Source of the DNA: MESE01 sp036675035
GTDB taxonomy: Bacteria > Pseudomonadota > Gammaproteobacteria > Burkholderiales > Burkholderiaceae_D
NCBI GenBank assembly: GCA_036675035.1
Contig: JAKFFO010000043.1
Location: 1 to 64,000 of the forward strand
Direction: 5' to 3'
DNA: 64,000 nucleotides
Part shown: positions 44,181 to 52,263 of the stretch, in pieces
How positions within the stretch are numbered: position 1 is the first letter of the stretch
Layout of the letters: the number at the start of each line of letters is the position of its first letter
Program-made: the position numbers and the translations under genes
The notes under the pieces: model-generated
Told to the model about the DNA's origin: nothing
The model's input: only the letters and a program-made list of their open reading frames with translations
Databases searched by the model: none

Positions 44181-44882
44181 ATGAAAGCACTACTTGAAAT
44201 AAATGACATCCATGCGTACTACGGCAAGAGTCACGTGTTGCATGGGGTAAGCATGAATGTGAACGAAGGCGAAATTGTGAGTCTGCTGGGCCGGAACGGC
44301 GTCGGACGTTCCACCACAGTGAAGGCGGTGATGGGGCAGGTTGATGCGACTGGTTCTATTCGCTTCAAGGGCGAAGAAATTCGAGGAAAGAAAGCATTCG
44401 AGATCGCGCACCGCGGGCTTGGATATGTACCCGAAAGCCGCGATATTTTCCCGACGCTGACGGTCGAGCAGAATCTTCAATTGGGCGAAAAAAAGGGCAA
44501 GAAGTCGCGCTGGCACATGGAAGACATGTACGAGCTTTTCCCCCGACTTAAAGAACGTCAGCACACGCAGGCCGGTGTCTTGTCCGGCGGCGAGCAGCAG
44601 ATGCTGACGCTGTGCCGGACCTTGATGGGCGATCCCGATCTGATCATGATCGATGAGCCGACAGAGGGGCTGGCGCCAAAAATCGTGGATCAGGTTGCGG
44701 CCTATCTGAACGAATTGAAAACCCGAGGTATTTCGGTTTTGCTCGTCGAGCAGAAACTTGCGATTGCATTGGAAATTTCACAGCGGGTATATGTAATGGG
44801 ACATGGCGCCATCATGTTCGAGGGCACACCGTCCGACCTGAGAGGCAATGCCAACATCCGTAAGGAGTGGCTTGAGGTGTAA
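44181..44882 (+). CDS. livF: Branched-chain amino acid-type ABC transporter ATP-binding protein LivF, with altered Walker A
   Basis: This 233-residue ATPase subunit reads GRNGVGRSTT at Walker A (37-46): the invariant catalytic Lys is Arg43 (codon CGT at 44307). The signature LSGGE (134-138) and Walker B LIMIDEPTEGL are canonical. The H-loop position is Gln (LVEQ), as in E. coli LivF. Together with LivG, this predicts one consensus ATP site (LivG Walker A with LivF LSGGE) and one degenerate site. Otherwise length and order match the family. It ends 72 bp before the next binding-protein gene. Confidence 0.94.
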   Translation: MKALLEINDIHAYYGKSHVLHGVSMNVNEGEIVSLLGRNGVGRSTTVKAVMGQVDATGSIRFKGEEIRGKKAFEIAHRGLGYVPESRDIFPTLTVEQNLQLGEKKGKKSRWHMEDMYELFPRLKERQHTQAGVLSGGEQQMLTLCRTLMGDPDLIMIDEPTEGLAPKIVDQVAAYLNELKTRGISVLLVEQKLAIALEISQRVYVMGHGAIMFEGTPSDLRGNANIRKEWLEV

Positions 44883-44954
44883 GGAGAAATTTCGATTAAT
44901 TCATAAGAATAATATGTATATTGAATACGGAAATAAATCAGGAGGAGACATCTT

Positions 44955-46094
44955 ATGAATATTATTTCTCGATCTTTGGTCGTCGCATCGGCGTTATTTA
45001 GCCTGTCGAGTTCTGCGTTCAGCGCTCCGAAAGAAATCTATATTGGATCCGTGGTGCCGATGAGCGGATCCCTGGCCGCCATAGGAAAGCCATTATCCGA
45101 AGGAGCCAGTGCGTGTTTTGATATGCTGAATGCCAACGGTGGATTGAACGGCTACCAGATCCGCTTCGAGCAAAAGGACGACCAATCTGATCCCAAACTC
45201 ACTGTCGCCAAGGCACAGGAGCTTCTGGCCACCTATCCGCTGGTGGCAATGATCAATACCGCCGGCTCGATGCCCAATGCCGCACTGATTGAATCGGGCG
45301 TTCTGAAGCGTGCCAACATTGCATTGGTCGGTCCGCGTGATGGTTCTTCGTCTGTTCGGGAAATGAAAAGCCCCAATCATTACTTCCTGATTGCCGGCGT
45401 TGCCGCCGAGGCGGACAAGATCATCAAGGTGTCGGCAACCATCGGACGCAAGCGCCTGGTTGCTGTCTATTCAGATGATGGATCCGGCCAGGAAGCACTC
45501 AAGCAGATTGAACGAGCTGCAGCCGAGAATGGTGCAACAGTCGTGGCTAGTTATCCGGTTCCGGCAGGCGGGAAGGCGATTCCGGAAATAGCCCGCAAGA
45601 TCGCAGCAGACAATTCAATTCATCAAGTGCTCGTCTATGGAGTAACCCCGGTGGTGGCGCAGTTGTATAAGGAGGTGAAGGCGATTCGTTCGGCGCTGCC
45701 GGTGACGAGTTTTTCGACCACGTCTCATGCCGCAATCGTCGATTTGCTCGGTGCGGAGGTGAGCCGCGGATTGATGCTCAGCCAGGTAACGTATCCGCCC
45801 TCAAGTGCCTTGCAGGTGATGAAGGACTTCCGTTCGGCAATGGATATGCTTCAGATACCTGAAGTCAGACAAAACAGCTTGCATCTGGAAGGATTTCTGG
45901 CGGCGCGGGTCGTGGTGGAAGCGCTGAAAAAAATCCAGGGCACACCTACCCGTGAAGCTGTCATTGCGGCGTTGAATCAAATCAATAAAACGAATATCGG
46001 CGGCCTCGCGTTCGATTTTACGAACGGCAAGCGCGAGGGATCATCGTTTGTGCAGATCGGCATCATCGGTGCACGAGGCACATTGGTAAATTAG
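44955..46094 (+). CDS. ABC transporter substrate-binding protein, Liv superfamily (divergent copy 2)
   Basis: This is a 379-residue type I periplasmic binding protein with a signal peptide cleaved after SSAFSA (about residue 23). IGSVVPMSGSLAAIGKPLSEGASACFDMLN is the typical ligand-lobe start (short motif: MSGSLAAIGKP). It is clearly less similar to the copies at 39819 and 46278 than they are to each other, so it probably binds a different ligand delivered to the same permease. AGGAGGAGA precedes the start. Confidence 0.9.
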   Translation: MNIISRSLVVASALFSLSSSAFSAPKEIYIGSVVPMSGSLAAIGKPLSEGASACFDMLNANGGLNGYQIRFEQKDDQSDPKLTVAKAQELLATYPLVAMINTAGSMPNAALIESGVLKRANIALVGPRDGSSSVREMKSPNHYFLIAGVAAEADKIIKVSATIGRKRLVAVYSDDGSGQEALKQIERAAAENGATVVASYPVPAGGKAIPEIARKIAADNSIHQVLVYGVTPVVAQLYKEVKAIRSALPVTSFSTTSHAAIVDLLGAEVSRGLMLSQVTYPPSSALQVMKDFRSAMDMLQIPEVRQNSLHLEGFLAARVVVEALKKIQGTPTREAVIAALNQINKTNIGGLAFDFTNGKREGSSFVQIGIIGARGTLVN

Positions 46095-46232
46095 CAATGA
46101 TGAAATCGGAGCGAATTGTGCTTCACACAAAAATTTTCTGAGAGTATATTGACATCGCTCTAGCAATTTTGATCACTCTCTGGTTAGAATGCATGCACTG
46201 CCCCGCAGTAGTCTGTGGTAATTATTATAAAA

Positions 46233-46248
46233 ACAATGTCAACATTGT
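46233..46248. promoter_or_regulatory. Palindromic candidate operator upstream of the third binding-protein gene
   Basis: A perfect 7+7 inverted repeat, ACAATGT-CA-ACATTGT, lies 30 bases before the ATG at 46278. Its position over the probable promoter/leader suggests a repressor site or a short RNA hairpin. I found no copy upstream of the other two binding-protein genes. A good sigma-70 promoter could not be placed with confidence. Confidence 0.35.
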
Positions 46249-46277
46249 GTAGTTTTACTTTCTAAAGGAAGAGACAA

Positions 46278-47546
46278 ATGACTATCAGTTTTCGCCCGCT
46301 CGTTTTAGCCGTATCCGTTGCAGCTGCATTCGCTTCGCCTGTCAGTTTCGCAGACAATGTAAAAATTGCCTTTATCGATCCACTGTCCGGCCCGTTCGCG
46401 CCGGTAGGGCAGGGCATTCTGAAACATTGGGAATATGCGGTCGACATCGCGAACAAGGAAAAATGGGCTGGCAACCATACCTTCGAAGTCGTCGGATTCG
46501 ATAACAAGGCAAGTCCGCAGGAATCCCTGACCCAATTGAAATCGGCAATCGATCAAGGTTACCGCTATGTCACTCAAGGCAATGGCTCAGGTGCTGCAGC
46601 TGCACTGATCGATGCGATCAACAAGCACAATGACCGGAATCCGGGTAAGGAAGTCGTCTTTATCAACTATGCCGCTGTCGATCCTGATCTGACCAACAGC
46701 AAATGCAGTTTCTGGCATTTCCGTATCGATGCAAATGCCGAGCAAAAACTGGAAGGCCTCACCAACTTCATCGGCAAGGACAAAAATCTCAAGAAGGTCT
46801 ACATCATTGGTCAGAACTATGCGCACGGCCATCAGGTGAGCCGTATTTCGAAGGAAATGCTGAAGCGTAAGCGTCCTGATATCGAAATCGTCGGCGACGA
46901 TTTGCACCCGATCGCAACCACCAAGGATTTTTCACCGTATGTGGCCAAGATCAAGCAATCCGGCGCCCAGGCTGTGATTACCGGTAACTGGGGTACCGAC
47001 CTCGCACTGTTGATCAAGGCTGCGAAAAACGCAGACTTGCAGGCTGATTTCTATACTTTCTATGCAGCGACCACCGGTGTTCCGACCGCGATGGGTTCCG
47101 CCGGTGCCGAGAAGGTGAAGTCTATCGGCTACTGGAACGTCAACAATGAAAAGTTCGTCCCCAAGGAAGAGTATCAACTGGGCGCAAAACTGGCTGAAAA
47201 TTTCTTGGCCAAGTACAACGAAGACTACTATGTGATCGCTACTTACAACGGCGTAAAGATGCTGTCGAATGCATTCAAGCAGGCGAACTCGATCGACCCG
47301 ATCAAAGTGGCATTCGCAATGGAAGGCATGAAATTCAAGGGCCTGAACGGCGACGTCGAAATGCGTAAAACGGATCATCAGTTGCAGCAGCCTATGTTCA
47401 TTACGACCTGGACCAAGGTGAACGGCAAAGATGTGAAATACGAGATGGAAAAGACAGGTTATGGCTTCAGAACCGATGAAAGATTGGAGCCATATCTTCT
47501 TGCACAGCCGACATCCTGCCAGATGAAGCGTCCATCGGTGAAGTAA
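46278..47546 (+). CDS. Branched-chain amino acid-type ABC transporter substrate-binding protein (copy 3)
   Basis: This 422-residue periplasmic binding protein has a signal peptide cleaved after PVSFA (about residue 25). It is a close paralogue of the protein at 39819, sharing long blocks (IDPDLTNSKCSFWHFR-like, VYIIGQNYAHGHQV, GNWG-DLALLIKAAK and the C-terminal TSCQMKRP). A tandem duplication spanning the permease genes, or capture of a second copy, is the simplest explanation. The gene is closed by its own strong terminator, consistent with separate expression. Confidence 0.92.
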   Translation: MTISFRPLVLAVSVAAAFASPVSFADNVKIAFIDPLSGPFAPVGQGILKHWEYAVDIANKEKWAGNHTFEVVGFDNKASPQESLTQLKSAIDQGYRYVTQGNGSGAAAALIDAINKHNDRNPGKEVVFINYAAVDPDLTNSKCSFWHFRIDANAEQKLEGLTNFIGKDKNLKKVYIIGQNYAHGHQVSRISKEMLKRKRPDIEIVGDDLHPIATTKDFSPYVAKIKQSGAQAVITGNWGTDLALLIKAAKNADLQADFYTFYAATTGVPTAMGSAGAEKVKSIGYWNVNNEKFVPKEEYQLGAKLAENFLAKYNEDYYVIATYNGVKMLSNAFKQANSIDPIKVAFAMEGMKFKGLNGDVEMRKTDHQLQQPMFITTWTKVNGKDVKYEMEKTGYGFRTDERLEPYLLAQPTSCQMKRPSVK

Positions 47547-47564
47547 CAGCATTTATTTTCACAG

Positions 47565-47599
47565 AAAGCATGGCACCATCAGGTGCCATGCTTTTTTTA
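47565..47599 (+). terminator. Rho-independent terminator after the third binding-protein gene
   Basis: The perfect 13-bp stem AAAGCATGGCACC / GGTGCCATGCTTT (47565-47577 with 47582-47594) has the loop ATCA and a T-run. It ends the importer cluster. Confidence 0.93.
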
Positions 47600-47845
47600 T
47601 GCCCGCAGGTGCGGCCTGCCGACTTTCAGCGCGAACCGGCGAATATTTGCCAGATGCGGAATCAACTAGCTGCAACCGGCGATTGTGGTTTCGCGATTAA
47701 GACAAGATGACAGTTTGGCAGATGGCGACGCCGAAACGGGCGCACTATGTTTTCGACCAGAAATACGCTTCAATGGGCGTGGTCCGCTCATCGCATCGCT
47801 TCACAATTCAGCACTATGCGGTTTCCACATTTTTTTTGTAACTCG

Positions 47846-47867
47846 AAATAATACGATCGTTCTATTT
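47846..47867. promoter_or_regulatory. Candidate TetR-type operator upstream of the beta-oxidation gene
   Basis: The inverted repeat AAATA-AT-ACGATCGT-TC-TATTT spans 22 bases with 18 symmetric positions and a perfect 8-bp centre, about 90 bp before the hydratase/dehydrogenase start. Operators with an ACGATCGT-like core are used by TetR-family regulators of fatty-acid and amino-acid breakdown in proteobacteria. The assignment is inferred; no TetR gene is in the window. The rest of 47600-47958 holds no gene I can support. Confidence 0.4.
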
Positions 47868-47958
47868 TGCGGTATAGTTGCGCATTGACTTACCGAATTA
47901 CCAATCTCATCTAACCTGCCTTCAATCTCACTAGCTTAATCAATTTAAAGGAAGAGAC

Positions 47959-50037
47959 ATGACTGCCGAATATCAAGTCAATGGCGCCGTCGCCGTCATT
48001 ACGCTGAACAATCCCCCCGTCAACGGTTTGGGAGCGTCAACCCGCAGCGCCATTGTAGAGGGCATGAAAAAAGCGCTCGGCGACAATACCGTGAAGGCAG
48101 TCGTCATTACCGGTACCGGCAAGGCATTCTCCGGCGGGGCCGATATCAAGGAGTTCAATACGCCGAAGGCATTTGCCGAGCCGACGCTGCACTCAGTTAT
48201 CAATGTTCTCGAAAATTCAACCAAGCCGGTGATTGCCGCGATTCATTCGGTATGCATGGGCGGCGGACTTGAGCTTGCGCTCGGATGCCACTATCGCGTA
48301 GCGTCGGCAGGCGCGCAAATCGCGCTGCCGGAAGTGAAACTCGGAATCCTGCCGGGTGCCGGAGGAACGCAACGCTTGCCGCGTGTAGTCGGCCTGGAAA
48401 TGGCCTTGAACATGATTGTCTCCGGTACGCCGGTAGCATCCGAGAAGCTGGCGAAGACGGCGCTGTTCAACGACATGATTGAAGGCGATTTAATGCAGGG
48501 CGCATTGGCCTTTGCAAAGAAGGTCGCCGACACCCGTCCGCTGCCAAAAGTGCGCGACATCAAAATCGATTATCCGAATTACGAGGCATTCCTGCAGTTT
48601 TCGCGCAACACCGTCAAAGCGATGGCAGGTCCGTATCCTGCACCGCTGAAATGCGTTGAAGCGGTAGCGGCAGCGGTAACCGAAAAATTTGACGACGGTC
48701 TGAAGATCGAGCGCGATCTGTTTGTCGAATTGGTGCAGACCACAGAATCCAAAGCGCTGCGCCATGCGTTTTTTGCCGAGCGCGCCGCAAGCAAGATTCC
48801 CGATGTGCCCGAAGATACCCCGACACGCGCCATCAAATCTGCTGCAGTGATCGGCGCAGGCACCATGGGTGGCGGCATCGCGATGAACTTCGCCAATGCC
48901 GGCATTCCGGTCAAGATTCTGGAAATGAAACAGGAAGCGCTCGACAAAGGACTCGCGACGATTCGCAAGAATTATGAAAACACGATGAAGAAAGGCAAGC
49001 TCACGCCTGCGAAATTCGAAGAGCGTGTCGGCCTGATTACCGGCACTTTGTCGTACGACGAAATCGGCTCGGCCGATATCGTGGTGGAAGCCGTATTCGA
49101 AGACATGGGCGTCAAGGAGCAAGTATTCACGAAGCTCGATCAGGTGATGAAACAGGGCGCGATCCTTGCATCGAACACCTCGACCTTGGATGTGAACAAG
49201 ATCGCCAGTTTCACCAAGCGTCCGCAGGATGTGATCGGCTTGCATTTTTTCAGCCCGGCCAATGTCATGAAACTGCTGGAAATCGTTCGCGGCGCGAAGA
49301 CCGGAAAGGATGTTCTCGCTACGTCGCTGGCGCTGTCCAAGAAAATCAAAAAAACCGGTGTGGTATCCGGCGTTTGTGATGGCTTCATCGGCAACCGCAT
49401 GATCGAGCAATACAGCCGCCAGGCTGGCTTCCTGCTGGAAGAAGGCTGCCTGCCGGAGCAGGTCGACAAGGCCATCGAGAAGTTCGGTTTCGCAATGGGT
49501 CCGTTCCGCATGGGCGACCTGGCCGGCAACGATATCGGCTGGTATATCCGCAAGCGCCGCTATGTTGAAAAGCCGGAGGTCACCTATTCCAAGACCGCCG
49601 ACCTGCTGTGCGAGATGGGCCGCTACGGCCAGAAAACCAGCGCGGGATGGTACGACTACAAGGCGGGCGATCGCAAGGCTTATCCATCGCAGATCGTCAA
49701 CGACATGATCGTCAAGCATTCGGCCGACCTCGGTATCGAACGGCGCAAGATCAGCGATCAGGAGATTGTCGAGCGGCTGGTATTTGCGCTGGTTAACGAG
49801 GGCGCGTATATCCTCGAAGAAGGGATTGCACTGCGCGCATCGGACATCGACATGGTTTATCTGACCGGATACGGGTTCCCGGTCTTCCGTGGCGGTCCGA
49901 TGTTTTACGCGGACACGGTCGGCTTGCCGAACGTGATCCTGGCAATGGAAAGATTTGCCGCGGCTCGCCATGGCGAAGCATGGAAGCCGGCGCCGTTGCT
50001 GGCAAAGCTTGCTGCCGAAGGCAAGACGTTCAACTGA
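47959..50037 (+). CDS. Bifunctional enoyl-CoA hydratase / 3-hydroxyacyl-CoA dehydrogenase
   Basis: This 692-residue fusion carries two steps of beta-oxidation. The N-terminal crotonase domain (about 1-190) has GGADIKEF (oxyanion hole), MGGGLELALGCHYR and the acidic pair in PEVKLGILPGAGGTQR. The C-terminal dehydrogenase (about 295-480) has the NAD fold VIGAGTMGGGIAMNFANAG and HFFSPANVMKLLEIVRG. A second C-terminal helical domain follows. Length and layout fit the FadJ / peroxisomal multifunctional-enzyme type. The thiolase is not adjacent. It may act on CoA thioesters made by the ligase at 38056. Confidence 0.93.
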   Translation: MTAEYQVNGAVAVITLNNPPVNGLGASTRSAIVEGMKKALGDNTVKAVVITGTGKAFSGGADIKEFNTPKAFAEPTLHSVINVLENSTKPVIAAIHSVCMGGGLELALGCHYRVASAGAQIALPEVKLGILPGAGGTQRLPRVVGLEMALNMIVSGTPVASEKLAKTALFNDMIEGDLMQGALAFAKKVADTRPLPKVRDIKIDYPNYEAFLQFSRNTVKAMAGPYPAPLKCVEAVAAAVTEKFDDGLKIERDLFVELVQTTESKALRHAFFAERAASKIPDVPEDTPTRAIKSAAVIGAGTMGGGIAMNFANAGIPVKILEMKQEALDKGLATIRKNYENTMKKGKLTPAKFEERVGLITGTLSYDEIGSADIVVEAVFEDMGVKEQVFTKLDQVMKQGAILASNTSTLDVNKIASFTKRPQDVIGLHFFSPANVMKLLEIVRGAKTGKDVLATSLALSKKIKKTGVVSGVCDGFIGNRMIEQYSRQAGFLLEEGCLPEQVDKAIEKFGFAMGPFRMGDLAGNDIGWYIRKRRYVEKPEVTYSKTADLLCEMGRYGQKTSAGWYDYKAGDRKAYPSQIVNDMIVKHSADLGIERRKISDQEIVERLVFALVNEGAYILEEGIALRASDIDMVYLTGYGFPVFRGGPMFYADTVGLPNVILAMERFAAARHGEAWKPAPLLAKLAAEGKTFN

Positions 50038-50058
50038 TCAGTTGATCAGGCAATATCA

Positions 50059-50088
50059 AAAAGCCTCGCGTTCAGCGAGGCTTTTTTT
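50059..50088 (+). terminator. Rho-independent terminator after the beta-oxidation gene
   Basis: The 11-bp stem AAAAGCCTCGC / GCGAGGCTTTT (50059-50069 with 50075-50085) has the loop GTTCA and a T-run. Confidence 0.93.
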
Positions 50089-50142
50089 CTGGCGCATCGC
50101 ATCTCAATGCAATGCCGCAGCATCTGGTCACGGGCCGATTTG

Positions 50143-50922
50143 TTACCAGTAATTTTCCGTAACAAATTGTCCGGGCAGGGCGCGCCGGCATGGGCGCATG
50201 CCGCGTTCGTGAAGTATGCGGCGCGTTTCCTCGATCATCTCCGGGTTACCGCACAACATGACGCGCGATTTTTCTACCGTGATCGGCACACCGGCGCATT
50301 GTTCGAGCTCGCCGCTGTTCAGCAATGTCGTGATTCGGCCTGACAATTGTCCAGGTACGACCGAGGCTTCGCGGGTTACGGACTGGATCAATTGCAGTGC
50401 CGCACCGCGTTGGCGCGATCGGTCTTGCATCGCGCGTAATTGCTCCTGGTAGCCGAATTCATTTCCGTGCTTGACGCAATGAACAACCAGTAAACGCGAA
50501 AATCTTTTCCATACCGATGGGTCGCGCAATATCGAAACGAACGGGCCCAGTCCGGTACCGGTCGCAAGCATCCATAAGTCTTCGCCGTCGGCAAATCGAT
50601 CGGGAGTCATGAAACCGAAACTCTGCCTGTCGGTCCAGATCGTATCGCCAGGTTCGATAGCCTTCAGTATCGTGGTGAACGCGCCTCCCGGAACCAGTAC
50701 GCCGTAGTACTCCAGGTAGTCTTCGTGCGGTGCCGAAACGATTGAATAGGCGCGCCAAAGTATGCGCCCATCGGTCGGCAGACCGAGCCGCGCATACTGC
50801 CCCGCCTCAAAGCGATAATCCGCCGGCCTCGTGGTCTTGAACGAAAACAATGCATCGGTCCAGCGATGCACGCTTGTAACCGTTTCCAGCGTGGCCTTGT
50901 CGATTAACCCTTCGGCGCTCAT
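50143..50922 (-). CDS. fpr: Ferredoxin/flavodoxin-NADP+ reductase
   Basis: This 259-residue FAD/NADP+ reductase transfers electrons between NADPH and ferredoxin or flavodoxin. The FAD-binding RAYSIVSAPHEDYLEYYGV region contains the canonical RxYS motif, and NADP-binding blocks ATGTGLGPFVSIL and HCVKHGNEFGYQEQL follow. The C-terminus ends VTENYW, with the terminal aromatic of this bacterial class. It is divergent from the serA-type gene. Confidence 0.93.
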   Translation of the reverse strand: MSAEGLIDKATLETVTSVHRWTDALFSFKTTRPADYRFEAGQYARLGLPTDGRILWRAYSIVSAPHEDYLEYYGVLVPGGAFTTILKAIEPGDTIWTDRQSFGFMTPDRFADGEDLWMLATGTGLGPFVSILRDPSVWKRFSRLLVVHCVKHGNEFGYQEQLRAMQDRSRQRGAALQLIQSVTREASVVPGQLSGRITTLLNSGELEQCAGVPITVEKSRVMLCGNPEMIEETRRILHERGMRPCRRALPGQFVTENYW

Positions 50923-51015
50923 CGGTTCTCTTCAGGAAAAAAGCATAGAATGACTTCACACGGCGATTTTGCCATAAACTCGATTTTGCAACGACTCTTG
51001 GAAGCCCGACGGATC

Positions 51016-52215
51016 ATGACAAAAATTGTTTTACTCGAAAAGATTCATGCAAGTGCAGTCGCTCATCTGAAACAGCAAGGATTCACCGACATCATCGAGA
51101 TCCCCAGGGCATTGTCCGGCGACGAACTCGTGGATGCATTGTCCGACGTCGATGCAATAGGCCTGCGGTCGAATACCCATCTTACCGGGGATATCCTGAA
51201 GCGGGTGCCGCATCTTCGAACCGTAGGATGCTTTTGCATAGGAACCAATCAGGTTGATCTGTCCACGGCGGCCGCGCTGGGTATCCCGGTTTTCAATGCA
51301 CCGTTCTCGAATACGCGCTCGGTCGCGGAGCTGGTGATCGCGCAAGCAATCCTGCTGTTGCGCCGTATTCCGGAAAAGAACGCAAGGAACCATCGCGGCG
51401 TGTGGGACAAAAGCGCAAAGGGCGCGTATGAAGTGCGCAACAAGCTACTGGGCATTGTCGGCTATGGCAATATCGGTGCACAGGTCGGCATTCTGGCCGA
51501 AAGCGTTGGGATGCGCGTCTGCTACTACGACCCCGAAAGCAAGCTTCCACTGGGAAATGCCAGACCGATGCCGACTCTCGAATCCTTGCTGGAGCAAGCT
51601 GACGCAGTGACCTTGCATGTTCCGGGTGGTGCCGGCACGGTGAACCTGATCAATCGCGAACGATTGAATCTGATGAAGCCGACCAGCGTCCTCATCAATG
51701 CATCGCGCGGCGGCGTGGTCGACATCGACGCACTGAACCAGTTATTGAGAGAAGACAAGCTGGCCGGTGCCGCAATCGATGTTTATCCGGTCGAGCCGAA
51801 AAGTGAAAAGGAAGAATTCGTGTCGCCGTTGCGCGGGCTCGAAAACGTGATTCTGACGCCGCATATCGGCGGCAGCACCGAAGAAGCCCAGGACAATATC
51901 GGCCGCGAAGTGGCCGACAAACTGGCGCGTTTCCTTAAAGCAGGCACCACGCGATCCGCTGTCAATTTCCCGGAAATCGCGCATGTCGAAAAAGAAGTAA
52001 AAAGCCGCATCCTGCACGTTCACCGAAACGAGCCCGGCGTCATGGCGCGAACGAATGCGGACTTCGCTGCCGCGGGATTGAATATCGTGGCCCAGCAATT
52101 GCAGACGCGCGGAACAATCGGGTATGCGATCACCGATGTCGACGGACCGATTTCGGACACGCTGTTGAGCAAGCTGTGCAAGGAACCTGCAACGATACGC
52201 TGTCATCTTGCATAG
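51016..52215 (+). CDS. serA: D-3-phosphoglycerate dehydrogenase with C-terminal ACT domain
   Basis: This 399-residue NAD-dependent dehydrogenase performs the first step of serine synthesis. Domains: split substrate-binding domain, NAD fold LGIVGYGNIGAQVGILAESVG (about residues 155-175), catalytic Arg in NASRGGVVD, Glu in the PVEP region and His in TPHIGGSTEEAQ (about 290). The C-terminal part (about 325-399, RNEPGVMARTNADFAAAGLNI) is a short ACT domain, allowing serine feedback, as in the E. coli enzyme. ATG 51016 fits the family N-terminus; an upstream in-frame ATG at 50950 would add 22 residues. Confidence 0.93.
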   Translation: MTKIVLLEKIHASAVAHLKQQGFTDIIEIPRALSGDELVDALSDVDAIGLRSNTHLTGDILKRVPHLRTVGCFCIGTNQVDLSTAAALGIPVFNAPFSNTRSVAELVIAQAILLLRRIPEKNARNHRGVWDKSAKGAYEVRNKLLGIVGYGNIGAQVGILAESVGMRVCYYDPESKLPLGNARPMPTLESLLEQADAVTLHVPGGAGTVNLINRERLNLMKPTSVLINASRGGVVDIDALNQLLREDKLAGAAIDVYPVEPKSEKEEFVSPLRGLENVILTPHIGGSTEEAQDNIGREVADKLARFLKAGTTRSAVNFPEIAHVEKEVKSRILHVHRNEPGVMARTNADFAAAGLNIVAQQLQTRGTIGYAITDVDGPISDTLLSKLCKEPATIRCHLA

Positions 52216-52263
52216 ATCGCGGCATGGAGCGGCATCGGTAGCGGATGCATTTCGGATCGCTGG

